Of a stretch of DNA of 64,000 nt, positions 17,990-28,939 are shown one piece after another. Numbering within the stretch: the first letter of the stretch is position 1; each line of letters opens with the position of its first letter. The translations under genes were made by a program, and so were the position numbers. The notes below the pieces were generated by a model. That model worked only from the letters and a program-made list of their open reading frames with translations, was not told where the DNA came from and ran no database searches. Origin of the DNA: CAYOHP01 sp964403795 [NCBI: uncultured bacterium] (GTDB lineage: Bacteria > Muiribacteriota > UBA6191 > CAZXTJ01); assembly GCA_964403795.1 (NCBI GenBank), contig CAYOHP010000006.1:43264-107263 (forward strand), in the 5' to 3' direction.

Positions 17990-18817
17990 GTGTTCCTCGA
18001 CCACCCCGGAATCTGGTTTCGGTTCGGCATCGCAATCTCTGCGCTCCTGCTGCCCCTGAGCTTTCTTCCTCCCTCGTGGTTGCTGCTCTGCCCGATCTGG
18101 TGGCTCGGAGCCGCGGCTTCGGGGCTGTTGGCCATGGACCTCTCGGACGGAAGGGAGCCGTCCCTGTGGGACATCTGGGGAGAACTCCAGCCCCGCCTCC
18201 CTGCCCTGGTGTCGACCGGTGCCTGGGTCGTCCTCTCGACCATGGCATGGTTCGTCATCCCGTATCAGGTCGCCCCGTCCCTCGGGCGGTCCGGCCAGGT
18301 CGGTGACCAGACACTCGGTCTTCTCCTGGCGAGCTGGGGCGCAGTGGGTGGCTACTACCTCTTCGCCAGCGTGGTGTACGCACTTCCCGCTGCCCTGGTG
18401 GACAGGCACTCGGGACCGGCGGCAACGGCGGCTTCGCGGCGAGCCTGGCGAGCGGGACCTTGGAGGACCCTCGAAGGCCTCGTCAGCGCACTCATGATGC
18501 CGGGAATGATCCTGCATCTACTGTGCTTCGCCTCGCTGGTCATCCTCCTGCCTCTGGCGCTGGTCTACGGCCTGATGGAACTCTCAGGGGTCGTCAGTCT
18601 GCTCCACGGCTGGGGAAACACTCCTGTCGTCCGGGTCCTCCTGCAGGTTCTCCTGGTGCCCCTCTCCGTACCGCTGCTCGCTCTGACCTGGACTCTCACG
18701 TACATGCTCCCGGTCCAGCTCGTCCTGAGTTATCGCACCCTCGCGATCGCGACGGATGCACCTCTCCGGATCGGTCCGGATCCCGGAGCACCAGGCTCCA
18801 AGGGTGGAGGCGAGTAG
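17990..18817 (+). CDS. Polytopic inner-membrane protein of unknown function
   Basis: A 275-aa protein if started at the GTG at 17990. Five or six hydrophobic segments are visible (about residues 10-50, 73-93, 107-130, 165-195, 210-240). A cytoplasmic basic loop, ASRRAWRAGPWRTLEG, precedes the last pair of helices, a pattern that recalls integral membrane proteins of the glycerophosphodiester phosphodiesterase-membrane/DUF975 type; I do not recognise the family with confidence. The start is uncertain: the same frame is open upstream to about 17852 and reads plausibly (TVKNPTGPAIQEEGLKPP), but contains only CTG as a possible start. Its stop lies 2 bp from the stop of the convergent small secreted gene. 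Codons ending in A/T are more frequent than in neighbours. Confidence 0.7.
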   Translation: MFLDHPGIWFRFGIAISALLLPLSFLPPSWLLLCPIWWLGAAASGLLAMDLSDGREPSLWDIWGELQPRLPALVSTGAWVVLSTMAWFVIPYQVAPSLGRSGQVGDQTLGLLLASWGAVGGYYLFASVVYALPAALVDRHSGPAATAASRRAWRAGPWRTLEGLVSALMMPGMILHLLCFASLVILLPLALVYGLMELSGVVSLLHGWGNTPVVRVLLQVLLVPLSVPLLALTWTLTYMLPVQLVLSYRTLAIATDAPLRIGPDPGAPGSKGGGE

Positions 18818-18819
18818 GC

Positions 18820-19377
18820 TCAGGACCCGAGCGGCAAGCCTTCCGGAGGAGCTTCGACGATCGCCTTCTCCCCGGTCTCGCCGTCGAACATGACCGGCCC
18901 CTCCTGGGGAGGAGTGGGCTGGCGACCCTCGCAGGAGCCGTACTGGTCGCAGCCCCGCTGGAGGACCTCCTCCTGCTGGTCCGGGGTCATCTTCCCGAAC
19001 CGGTCCGGCGACAGGTCCTGGTACCAGTCCTGGCGGGCGATGTCCCGGTCCAGGCGGTCCCACTCCTCGGAGAAGTTCCCGTCGCGGTCCTGGTCGAGGG
19101 ACCTGGGATAGGAGTTCCAGCGGTCCACGAAGTCCTGCATCCCGTCGCGGATGGACCGCAGTTCCCCGGCGGTCCGATCATCGGGCGAGCGGGCGTACCA
19201 GTCGTCATGGCGCTGGTTGAGCGATCCGGCCTCGGAGTACTGGATCGCTGTCCCGAGGTCCTCGCTGCCCTCGCTGATCACCGGGGCCTCGTAGCCCGGC
19301 TCGTCGGAAGGAAGGGCCGCGCCGGCACCCGTCGCCAGGACCAGGGCCACGCAGGGCACCAGCAGCCAGGACCGCAT
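18820..19377 (-). CDS. Small secreted acidic protein, unknown function
   Basis: A 185-aa protein with a clear signal peptide (MRSWLLVPCVALVLATGAGA). The mature part is rich in Asp, Glu, Gln and Trp. It contains DQDRDGNFSEE (residues 95-105), which resembles a DxDxDG calcium loop, although the last acidic ligand is one position early for a classical EF-hand. Two Cys lie close together near the C-terminus (RGCDQYGSCEG), possibly a disulfide. ATG 19377 is preceded by GGTGGAG; an upstream in-frame extension lacks sense. No homologue is recognised. Confidence 0.7.
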   Translation of the reverse strand: MRSWLLVPCVALVLATGAGAALPSDEPGYEAPVISEGSEDLGTAIQYSEAGSLNQRHDDWYARSPDDRTAGELRSIRDGMQDFVDRWNSYPRSLDQDRDGNFSEEWDRLDRDIARQDWYQDLSPDRFGKMTPDQQEEVLQRGCDQYGSCEGRQPTPPQEGPVMFDGETGEKAIVEAPPEGLPLGS

Positions 19378-19657
19378 CGACTCCACCACGGGATCTCCGC
19401 TCCCCGGGGCCGCCGCCCCGGTCCGAACCTTCCGAGGTCGTCCGTGCAGGACCGCTGCCAACTCGGCTCGGCCACCTCAAACCCGCTTCCCGTGCCGATT
19501 TCCCGCCTCAGCACCGGGGCGGCACCCTTCTCGCGTGTCGCGCGTGTCTCCTGCCAATACCCAGGACACCCCCGAGACGGAAGTCTTCCCCCACCCGTTC
19601 CCATGCGTGGGCCCCCGTGCTGGACTGCTACATTCCCCGGGAGGGGGCGAGGGGTCC

Positions 19658-21709
19658 ATGGCGCGGGAACCGGGACGGAACCGACCGTGGCCGAACCGCG
19701 GCCGAAGCGGTTTCGTGCTGCCCCTGCTGATCTTCCTGGTCCTGGTGGTGGCGGGGATCCTGTTCGGGGTGGACCGGGTGGTGCAGGGATTCCGGAACCG
19801 CTCGAACCGCTTCCGGGACGGGGAGACCGCCTATCAGGCGGCCAGGTCCGGATCGAGGATCGCGGAGCGGGCCTTCGAGAGCCTCTTCAACGGACCGCCG
19901 CCCGCCAGCGGTTCGGGTCGGGCGATCTTCGACCTCATGACGGCCTCGCTGCCCGAGGAGTTGAACGGCGGGGAGGACGGGTTCGACGTCCCGCTCCTGC
20001 GCGAGGTCCTGCCCGAAGGGGAGGACGCCTCCATCGAGGTGCTGGTCCGCTTCGACGCGGTCCGGGCCCTGGACCTGCCGAGGCCGGGCGGTTTCCACCC
20101 GGACCCCCGGGAGAAGACCGGGCGCCTCAGGATCCAGACGGTGGCCCGGGTCGGCGACGCGGTGCGGCGGATCGTGGTGCTGCGCCCCTTCTGGTGCTTC
20201 TACCGCCTGCCCCCGGTACTGGGCCGGTTCTCGCTGCTGCTCGGGAGCCTCGAAGGGACCCGCGAAAGCCTGAACGTGCTCGACTACGTGCCGCGGCTCG
20301 GCCTCTTCTTCAAGCAGGGAACCAGCGAACTCTCCTGGCCGCTCACCGTCTACCCCATGCCCTCCGACGAGACCCCCGGGACGTCCGCGGCCCGCTTCGC
20401 CCCGGATCCCCTGCTGCCCATGAAGAGGGGCGGTTGGGTCGGTCTGTTCGGACCCACGCCCTGGATCCTGAACACCACCTTCGGTCCCGGCCAGGGCTCC
20501 CCGCTCGAGGAAGGCCACGGACTCCGCAACTTCGCCTCGGTGTTCCCTTCGCCGTCGGTGCCCGGGAGCCACGAGAAGGCCCGTCGCTTCGGGTTCGCCC
20601 GCCGCATCCTGGAGCTCCCGATCTTCGCCCCCGAGGAGCGGGATCGGGTCGCCGAGGGTTCCAGCCTGCTCCACCTCTCGGGGGATGCCCGCCGCCCCGT
20701 CCCCCCGGTCGTGCTCGGCCGGGCGTTCCGGCGCTACCTGACCTGGTCGAAGCTGGGAGCCGGTCCCGACGGTCCCTTCACCTCCTTCCATGGGATCGAC
20801 GAGGGGAACTTCGAGGAGGCGCTCCCGGGCGTGACCCAGGCCACCGGCCTCGCCCCCGCCTGGTCGGCCTACCAGGAGGTGATGGCGAGGAGCGTGCTGG
20901 AGCCCTACAACCGGACCTACGACTTCCTGGTCACCGACGACGAGACCCGGGACGAGCAGGGCAGGATCGTCGCCGGGGACAGCCCGTGGAACCCGCCCCG
21001 GGCCCTGAATGCGGACGCGGTGCGCCCCATGCTCGCCCCCCGGGGTGGTCCGGGACCGGCGGGCTTCCTCTACCCGACCCCGGGCGGGGTGGAGGAGGCG
21101 GGCCTGGGCGGGGCCCTGGTGCTCGCCGACGAAGCCGGCACCCCGCTCTACGAGGGCGGCACCGAGGGGATCCTCGGAGGCATGGCCCAACTGGTCCGGG
21201 ACCGCTCGCTGGTGGTCGTCGAGGACTCCGGCGAGCGCGGCGCGGTCGAGCAGTTCGAGAGCCGGTTCATGACCGCGGGGCGGGCCCTGTCGCTGGGGAC
21301 CACGGTACGGGTGGCGGCATCCACCCTGGCGCTGGGGCCCGTCGAGGTGAAGCGGGGCGGCACCCTGGCCGTGGAAGGGAACATCCTCGTCTCGGGCCCG
21401 ATCCGGGTCGCCCCCGGCGAGGTCCTCGCCCTGGTGAGCCTGGGCGGCGACGTCGTGATCGGCAACGAGCAGCCGATCGAGGCGATGCTGGTCTCCTGCA
21501 CCGGCCAGGTCCTGCCCTCGTCGCGGGGGGTCGACGTCCGGGGCGGGATCGTAGCCTCCCGATTCGACCCGCTTCGCTGGAGCGGCGTCCGGGGTGCATG
21601 CCGGGTGGTCTACGACCCGCGGCTCGACCCCGCCTCGGTTCCGAACCGGGCCCGCCAGTACCTGGTCCGCCTGGGGACCGATCGGGACATGATCCTGGAG
21701 CGGCATTGA
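19658..21709 (+). CDS. GspK/PilX-like minor pseudopilin or pilus accessory protein
   Basis: A 683-aa exported protein with a short basic leader (MAREPGRNRPWPNRGRSG) followed by a pilin-like membrane helix (FVLPLLIFLVLVVAGILFG). There is no Glu at mature position 5, as in GspK-type and PilX-type proteins. The rest is a large soluble domain with a late beta-strand-rich part (TTVRVAASTLALGPVEV, GGTLAVEGNILVSGPI), resembling a polymer-like or right-handed beta arrangement. It leads an operon with two more prepilin-like genes (11-nt gap, then ATGA). The ATG at 19658 is the last one before the leader; a TACATT hexamer lies 23 nt upstream. It probably belongs to a type II secretion or type IV pilus tip complex; no assembly ATPase is in the window. 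Confidence 0.75.
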   Translation: MAREPGRNRPWPNRGRSGFVLPLLIFLVLVVAGILFGVDRVVQGFRNRSNRFRDGETAYQAARSGSRIAERAFESLFNGPPPASGSGRAIFDLMTASLPEELNGGEDGFDVPLLREVLPEGEDASIEVLVRFDAVRALDLPRPGGFHPDPREKTGRLRIQTVARVGDAVRRIVVLRPFWCFYRLPPVLGRFSLLLGSLEGTRESLNVLDYVPRLGLFFKQGTSELSWPLTVYPMPSDETPGTSAARFAPDPLLPMKRGGWVGLFGPTPWILNTTFGPGQGSPLEEGHGLRNFASVFPSPSVPGSHEKARRFGFARRILELPIFAPEERDRVAEGSSLLHLSGDARRPVPPVVLGRAFRRYLTWSKLGAGPDGPFTSFHGIDEGNFEEALPGVTQATGLAPAWSAYQEVMARSVLEPYNRTYDFLVTDDETRDEQGRIVAGDSPWNPPRALNADAVRPMLAPRGGPGPAGFLYPTPGGVEEAGLGGALVLADEAGTPLYEGGTEGILGGMAQLVRDRSLVVVEDSGERGAVEQFESRFMTAGRALSLGTTVRVAASTLALGPVEVKRGGTLAVEGNILVSGPIRVAPGEVLALVSLGGDVVIGNEQPIEAMLVSCTGQVLPSSRGVDVRGGIVASRFDPLRWSGVRGACRVVYDPRLDPASVPNRARQYLVRLGTDRDMILERH

Positions 21710-21720
21710 AGCCCGGGGCG

Positions 21721-22226
21721 ATGAGCCGAACCCCGATCCGGCGAGGCATCTCGCTGCTCGAGACCATGGCCGCGATCGTCATCCTGGCGCTGGTGGTCGG
21801 GCCCCTCATGATGAACCTGGTGGGCGCCAAGCGGAGCATGCAGAGTTCCACCAAGGACGTGGCAGCGGTGGTGGAGGCGGCCCGTCTGCTCGAGGTCCTG
21901 GGAGCCGTCCCCTTCGAGCGCCTCCCGGTGGCCAACACCCCTCCCCCGCTGGTCCGCCCCGGGGTGGTGGGGGTGGGCCGCTCCGAGTGGGGGACCGCCT
22001 TCCGCCGGGAGGGGGGCGCGGTGATCCTCCCGGAGCTGCTCGGGGCCGAGGACACCGAAGGACAGCGCATGCTGCTCTGGATCCGGGAGGTCGAAGAGGG
22101 CGAGCTCGGGTTCGGACGGGGGACCGCGATCCTGATCCAGATTTCGGTTCTCTACAGGGCCTCGGGGCATGCTGTGGATTCGGAACGCTCCTACACCCTC
22201 AGGTCGGTCGTCGTGAAGGCGGGGGC

Positions 22227-22230
<4 letters not shown>
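21721..22230 (+). CDS. Prepilin-type N-methylation protein (GspI/PilV-like minor pseudopilin)
   Basis: A 169-aa type IV pilin-like protein. Leader MSRTPIRRG then ISLLETMAAIVILALVVGP: cleavage after Gly, with Glu at mature position 5, is the canonical prepilin peptidase signal. The length fits GspI/PilV-type minor pseudopilins. It sits 11 nt after the GspK/PilX-like gene and overlaps the next gene by ATGA, so the three are co-translated. A TTG at 21706 in the same frame overlaps the previous stop and could also serve, but would lengthen the leader only slightly. Confidence 0.85.
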
Positions 22231-24332
<2,102 letters not shown>

Positions 24333-24341
24333 TCCATCCCC

Positions 24342-25229
24342 TCAGGCCCTGACCGGCGGCGGCATCCCGTAGGGGTATCCGGGAACCCGCTCGAGCTGGG
24401 CCCAGAGTTCCGGGGTCGTGATCACGTCCGGACCTTCGCCGAGCGTCTGCGCCCGGATCGCCGGCAGGTTCCAGCAAGGCACGCTGGGGTGGAGATGGTG
24501 CTCCCAGTGGTACCAGGTGTTGTGCGGCAGGTAGAGCCAGCGCGCCAGCCAGCCCGCGTGGATGCGATGGGTCCCCAGCGTCCCCATGTGTTCGGTCCAG
24601 GCGCGTAGGCGGAAGAAGGCCCAGTAGCTCGAGAAGTAGGCGAACCACCAGAGCCGCCCGGCCCAGAGCCAGCCGCAGCGCCAGAGCACCAGCTCGGCGG
24701 TGAGCCACCAGGCGATCGGCCCCCAGAAGTCGCGGCGGGTCCGCGGCGGGGAGAGCTTCCCGAGCTGGAAGACCTTGCGCCAGGAGAAGCCCAGGACGTC
24801 CCGGAGGAACCAGCCGAGCAGGCGCCACCGGGACAAGGGCGTCCGGAAGTCGTCCGGGTTCCACTGCTTGAAGGCGAGCTCGGGATCCCTGTCGGTCCCC
24901 AGGGTGCGGTGGTGCAGGAGGTGGAAGTCCCGGTAGGAGTCCAGCGGCCCGAACAGCGGCCAGAAGGCGAGCACCTGGCCGAGCAGGTCGTTCAACCAGC
25001 GCCGGCGCGAGATGGTCCCGTGGACCGCGTCATGGGCGAGGAGCGACAGGGCGTGCTGGCGAGGACCGAGCAGCACCGCCACCCCGAAGTAGCCGAGCGG
25101 ATGATCGATGGCCCCGGCCAGGGCGATCAGGCCGATCAGCTCCGCCCAGTTGAGGAGGGCCCGTCCGACCCAGCACGCCAGGCTGGGCCGGGAGAGTTCG
25201 CGAAGGCTCGCATCCGGCCCGGCCATCAT
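24342..25229 (-). CDS. Membrane fatty-acid desaturase
   Basis: A 295-aa membrane-bound di-iron desaturase/hydroxylase-family enzyme. The three histidine boxes are visible: HDAVH (HxxxH), HLLHH (HxxHH) and HWEHH (HxxHH). Hydrophobic pairs surround them (LLNWAELIGLIALAGAI; PIAWWLTAELVLWRCGWLWAG; WFAYFSSYWAFF). It would act in the inner membrane, introducing a double bond or hydroxyl into an acyl chain or isoprenoid; the substrate is not readable. Two adjacent Met codons (25229 and 25226) can start it; GGGAGG precedes them. It is divergent from the L,D-transpeptidase gene, with overlapping -10-like elements at 25264-25272. Confidence 0.9.
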   Translation of the reverse strand: MMAGPDASLRELSRPSLACWVGRALLNWAELIGLIALAGAIDHPLGYFGVAVLLGPRQHALSLLAHDAVHGTISRRRWLNDLLGQVLAFWPLFGPLDSYRDFHLLHHRTLGTDRDPELAFKQWNPDDFRTPLSRWRLLGWFLRDVLGFSWRKVFQLGKLSPPRTRRDFWGPIAWWLTAELVLWRCGWLWAGRLWWFAYFSSYWAFFRLRAWTEHMGTLGTHRIHAGWLARWLYLPHNTWYHWEHHLHPSVPCWNLPAIRAQTLGEGPDVITTPELWAQLERVPGYPYGMPPPVRA

Positions 25230-25263
25230 CCTCCCGCGGAGGTCCGCGTCCCGCCCCAGGCGA

Positions 25264-25272
25264 GGATACACT
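25264..25272. promoter_or_regulatory. Overlapping divergent -10-like elements (AGGATACACT)
   Basis: The plus strand reads TACACT at 25267-25272, only 8 nt before the L,D-transpeptidase ATG (25281), implying a leaderless or near-leaderless transcript. The minus strand reads TATCCT at 25269-25264, 34 nt before the desaturase ATG. The two hexamers overlap, as in bidirectional bacterial promoters. Confidence 0.4.
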
Positions 25273-25280
25273 GCTCGGGG

Positions 25281-25883
25281 ATGCGTGAAGTTCGTGGTGC
25301 GCGGCTGGCCGCCTTCCTCTCGATGGTGACGATGCTGGAGGCGAAGACCCCTCCTCCTTCGGTGCGGGCCGAGGCCACCACCGCCCGTTTCCTTGCGGCC
25401 AAGGGTCTGGAACGCCCCCCGGAGCGGCTCTCGATCGAGATCGCCAAGGCGGCCCGGCGCCTGGCCCTGGTGACCCCGGAGGGAGAGCTGGCGAGCTTCC
25501 CGGTGGGCCTGGGCGGAGCGCCCGAGGGTGCCAAGCTCGAGGAAGGCGACTTGAAGACGCCGGAGGGCGAGTACTACGTCTGCACCAGGAACGACCGGAG
25601 CCGCTTCCACCTGTTCCTGGGGATCTCCTACCCGGGTCCCGAGGACGCCGCCCGGGGGCGGGCTCTCGACTGGATCGACGCCGGGGCGGAGCGGGCCATC
25701 CTGGAGGCCTGGCGGCGGCGGGCCCGGCCGCCGTGGAAGACCCGGCTCGGGGGCGAGGTCGGGATCCACGGATTCGGGGCGGGCTCGGACTGGACGCTGG
25801 GCTGCATCGCCCTGGAGGACGAGGACGTCGAGGTGGTCTGGGGGCTCGCACCCCTGGGGACGCGGGTCAGGATCGTCCCTTGA
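25281..25883 (+). CDS. L,D-transpeptidase (YkuD) family protein
   Basis: A 200-aa protein with a YkuD-type catalytic region: GIHGFG (His163) followed by WTLGCIAL with Cys175, matching the HGx(n)[S/T]xGCI pattern. YkuD enzymes make 3-3 peptidoglycan cross-links or attach lipoproteins to peptidoglycan. The N-terminus (residues 1-35) is only weakly hydrophobic, so export is not certain. Substrate-side motifs LKTPEGEYYVC and FHLFLGISYPGPEDA are typical of the YafK/YbiS-like branch. The gene is coupled to the following kinase gene by a TTGA overlap. Confidence 0.85.
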   Translation: MREVRGARLAAFLSMVTMLEAKTPPPSVRAEATTARFLAAKGLERPPERLSIEIAKAARRLALVTPEGELASFPVGLGGAPEGAKLEEGDLKTPEGEYYVCTRNDRSRFHLFLGISYPGPEDAARGRALDWIDAGAERAILEAWRRRARPPWKTRLGGEVGIHGFGAGSDWTLGCIALEDEDVEVVWGLAPLGTRVRIVP

Positions 25884-28114
25884 GCCTGGACTCGTCGAGC
25901 GCCTTCCCGGCCGGCCTGAGGGCGCGCTTTCAGCCCGAGCGCGTGGTGGGGCGCGGCGGCATGGGGGCGGTCTTCGCATGTCGCGACCGGGAACTGGACC
26001 GGCCGGTGGCCGTGAAGCTGATGGCGCGGATCACCTCGCCGGTAGCCCGGGAGCGCTTCGAGCGGGAGGCCCGGACCCTGGCCCAGGCGGCCCATCCCCA
26101 CGTGCTCCGGATCTTCTCCCACGGGGTCGAGGGCGGCATCCCCTTCCTCGTCACCGAGCTCCTGGAAGGCGAGTCGCTGGATCGGCTGGAACCCGATCCG
26201 GGACGGGCCCGCTCGCTGGTCGGGGTGGCCGAGGCCCTCGACCACCTGCACCGGCTGGGAGTGCTGCACCGGGACGTGAAACCGTCGAACGTCTTCGTGA
26301 CCCGGGAAGGCCGGCCGGTGCTGCTCGACTTCGGGCTCACCCTCGACCTCGACCAGACCCGCCTCACCGAAGAGAACGCGGTGGTGGGGACGCTCGCCTA
26401 CATGGCCCCCGAGATCCTGCTGGGGAAGCCGGCGAGCGAGGCCGGGGACTGGTACGGATGGGGCACGGCCTTCTACTACGCCCTGGAAGGGCGGGCCTCG
26501 TCGTCCCGCGACGAGATCCTGCGCTGGGCCCGCACCGAGATCCCCTGGCCGGTCCCACGCTTCACCCGGGTCGATCCCGATTCGGCGGAGGCCCGGGTGG
26601 CGCTCGCCTGCCTGGAACCCGACCCTCGAAAGCGCCTGGCAGGAGCCTCCCGGATCCGGGAGGGACTGGCTCCGGGCGGCTCCGACACCGGGCCCCACCC
26701 GAGCCCGCCGCCGGGCGCCGCCTCGGCATCCCTGCCCGGGGGGCGTCCGGCCCGGACCAGGCGCAGGTCGCGGAGCTGGACCGCGGCGGGGGCCCTGGCC
26801 ACGGGTGTGGTGGCGGCCTCGGCAGCCTGGTGGGGAGCCCGACCGGAGCAGGGACCCGAGGAGGTCCGCTTCACGGCCATCGCCTCCCCGACCGCCGATC
26901 CGGTCGATCGCGAGGTGGAAGGCTGGCTCCGCGGTGCCGAGACCGAAGCCGAGGGCCTGGACCGCCTGCGGATCGACGAGCGGGGCAGGATCTGGCCCCC
27001 GGGGAAGACCGCGCCCGAGGGGAGCACGGCCTGGATCTCGCTCGGTCCCGGCCGCTGGGGTCGGGCGGTACGCCTCCTGCCCGCGACCTCGGGCCTGCTG
27101 GCGTGGGTCCGCCGGGGAGGCCGTCCCGAACGCCTCGCGGCCCGCCAGCGCGAGCGCCTGGCCCGGATCTCTGGCCAGTTCCGGGACCTGGGCCTGCCGC
27201 CTCCCCTGGCTCCCTTCCTGGACGCGGTCTCGGAACCGGGGAAGACCTGGCTGGAGAAGGGCCAGGCCGCCTATCGGGTCGGGGACGGGCTGCGCGCCTC
27301 CTACGAGGAAGCGGTCACCCACTACGCCCGCACCGGGGAAGCGATCGGCGGCTTGCCCACCTCGGCGATCGGGAGCCGCACCCTGGCCCACTCCGGGCTC
27401 TACCACCTGTTCGTGGAGATGTCCCGGAGTCCGGAGCGGTTCGAGGAGCTGGCCACCTGGGGCCGGAGCGGGGCCGAGGCCTTGCAGCGCTCGCTCCATG
27501 CCTTCGTCCGGTCCATCGAGGAGGATCCCGAGGAGCGGGACACCGCGGCGGCGCGGGCCATCGGCGCCTTGCAGCAGCTCCGGGCCCTGGTCGCTTCCCA
27601 TCTCGCCACCATGGAGCCGGAGGACGTGCTGGGCCGGGAGGTCCGGGAGCCGCGGGTAGCGCTGATCGCGGGACTCCTCGCCTTCGAGGCGAACAAGGTG
27701 GTGCGGAGCCTGGGGGAGGATGGCGCCGGCTCCGAAGCCGCGGCCCGGCGGTTCATGGAGCAGGTGGTGGCCGATCCCACGGAACGCAGGCTCGATCCGC
27801 GCCTCGACGACTGGAAGTGCCGGGCCGCCGCCATCCTGCTGGTGCTCCACCGGAGGGCCGGTCGCGATGCGGAGCTCGTCGCCCTGCTGGGGGACCGGGC
27901 CCGGGCCTCGACCCGCAGCGGAGCCCTCGATCCGGTGCTGGACACGATCGGCGACCTCTTGGGCCCGGACGGGGCGGACCGCCCCTCGTGGCTCACGCCG
28001 GAGCTCGCCAGGACCTGGAGCCGCCTGGCGGGGGAGCGTTCGGAGTCGGCCCGCAAGCCCGACGCCCGCTTGCGCTTCCGCACCCTGTCGGAGCGACTGG
28101 CCGGCTTGGGCTGA
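25880..28114 (+). CDS. Hanks-type Ser/Thr protein kinase, membrane-anchored
   Basis: A 744-aa transmembrane kinase. Seen: glycine loop VGRGGMGAVF (residues 23-32), VAVK Lys46, HRDVKPSN (130-137), DFG (150-152), GTLAYMAPE (170-178). After the kinase domain comes a Pro/Arg-rich linker, one transmembrane helix (about 300-319), and a ~420-aa C-terminal region rich in Ala/Arg/Glu helices that would be periplasmic. All catalytic residues are present. The TTG start at 25880 overlaps the L,D-transpeptidase stop (TTGA), suggesting a link between kinase signalling and cell-wall cross-linking; that link is inference. The minus strand carries long open but non-coding frames here. Confidence 0.88.
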   Translation: MSLDSSSAFPAGLRARFQPERVVGRGGMGAVFACRDRELDRPVAVKLMARITSPVARERFEREARTLAQAAHPHVLRIFSHGVEGGIPFLVTELLEGESLDRLEPDPGRARSLVGVAEALDHLHRLGVLHRDVKPSNVFVTREGRPVLLDFGLTLDLDQTRLTEENAVVGTLAYMAPEILLGKPASEAGDWYGWGTAFYYALEGRASSSRDEILRWARTEIPWPVPRFTRVDPDSAEARVALACLEPDPRKRLAGASRIREGLAPGGSDTGPHPSPPPGAASASLPGGRPARTRRRSRSWTAAGALATGVVAASAAWWGARPEQGPEEVRFTAIASPTADPVDREVEGWLRGAETEAEGLDRLRIDERGRIWPPGKTAPEGSTAWISLGPGRWGRAVRLLPATSGLLAWVRRGGRPERLAARQRERLARISGQFRDLGLPPPLAPFLDAVSEPGKTWLEKGQAAYRVGDGLRASYEEAVTHYARTGEAIGGLPTSAIGSRTLAHSGLYHLFVEMSRSPERFEELATWGRSGAEALQRSLHAFVRSIEEDPEERDTAAARAIGALQQLRALVASHLATMEPEDVLGREVREPRVALIAGLLAFEANKVVRSLGEDGAGSEAAARRFMEQVVADPTERRLDPRLDDWKCRAAAILLVLHRRAGRDAELVALLGDRARASTRSGALDPVLDTIGDLLGPDGADRPSWLTPELARTWSRLAGERSESARKPDARLRFRTLSERLAGLG

Positions 28115-28259
28115 CGGTTCCGAGCCTCCGGTCCGAGGTCTCCCGGAGCCGTCTCAGAGGGATCTCGATCCGGTCTCGATCCTGGCCCTCCCACCGGAGC
28201 GGGCAGGCCACGGAGCGGCTCCCCTTGCGGGTTGGCATCGGTGGTGCTGTGACCCGGGC

Positions 28260-28913
28260 ATGCCATGCGCGGGGCTGGATCCCACCCGGGTCTTCTACCT
28301 GGCCTGCCGGGAGGCGGTGCGCGCCGACCGGATCGAGGCCGACGCCCGCTTCGCCCTGCACCGGCTCCAGCTCGAGTTCGCGATCCCTACCTCCCGGGCG
28401 CTCGCCCTCTTCGGGCTGGCGGCCCGACGAAGGCGACGGCGCGGCGGGAGGCGACCCGGCGAGATGTTCCGCCCGGGCCGGCTGCTCGCCACCATGCAGC
28501 GGGTGGCGACCGGTCCCGGAGGGCTCGCGGCCGACGATGCCCGGGTCCTCCAGCGGGTGGCCCGGCTCCTCGAACGATCCAAGCCGGTGGTGCGCCGTCC
28601 TGCCGCGCTCCTCGCCCCCACCCCCGATCCCGAGACGGCTCCCGAGGCAGTGCGGCTCGATCCGCCGGCACCCGCCGCCTCCCGGCGCGGACCGGGATCC
28701 GGGCCCCCCGGCTCCGGACGCCCCCCGCAAGGATCGCGCTCGCGGGCCTCCGGGATGCCGGGCCTCGGGGATCCCTTCCCCTTGCCGCCCCCTCGCCGGA
28801 AGCCCGGTTCGGACCGGAGCCCGGAACGGATCCTGGAGGAGTTCGGCCGCCTTGCCGAGCTGGGCCTGGTCACCCTCCTGGGGCTGCTGGCGCTCCTCGC
28901 GGTCGTCTTCTGA
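28260..28913 (+). CDS. Tail-anchored basic protein, unknown function
   Basis: A 217-aa protein, 145 nt after the kinase gene on the same strand. The N-terminal half is helical and Arg-rich (RADRIEADARFALHRLQLEF; LFGLAARRRRRRGGRRP). The middle is a Pro/Arg/Gly-rich linker, and the C-terminus is one hydrophobic helix running to the last residue (ELGLVTLLGLLALLAVVF), a tail anchor. No family is recognised. Its position after the kinase makes it a possible substrate or partner. The ATG at 28260 was chosen because the sense protein begins there; the frame is open much further upstream inside the kinase gene. Confidence 0.6.
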   Translation: MPCAGLDPTRVFYLACREAVRADRIEADARFALHRLQLEFAIPTSRALALFGLAARRRRRRGGRRPGEMFRPGRLLATMQRVATGPGGLAADDARVLQRVARLLERSKPVVRRPAALLAPTPDPETAPEAVRLDPPAPAASRRGPGSGPPGSGRPPQGSRSRASGMPGLGDPFPLPPPRRKPGSDRSPERILEEFGRLAELGLVTLLGLLALLAVVF

Positions 28914-28939
28914 TCCCTCCGGGCCGCTCCCGGCGCCGA

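Noticed and set aside
19505-19570. CGCGTGTC direct repeats and a bulged TCCTG/CAGGA stem upstream of the pseudopilin operon
   Set aside because: Short and imperfect, about what is expected by chance at this base composition.
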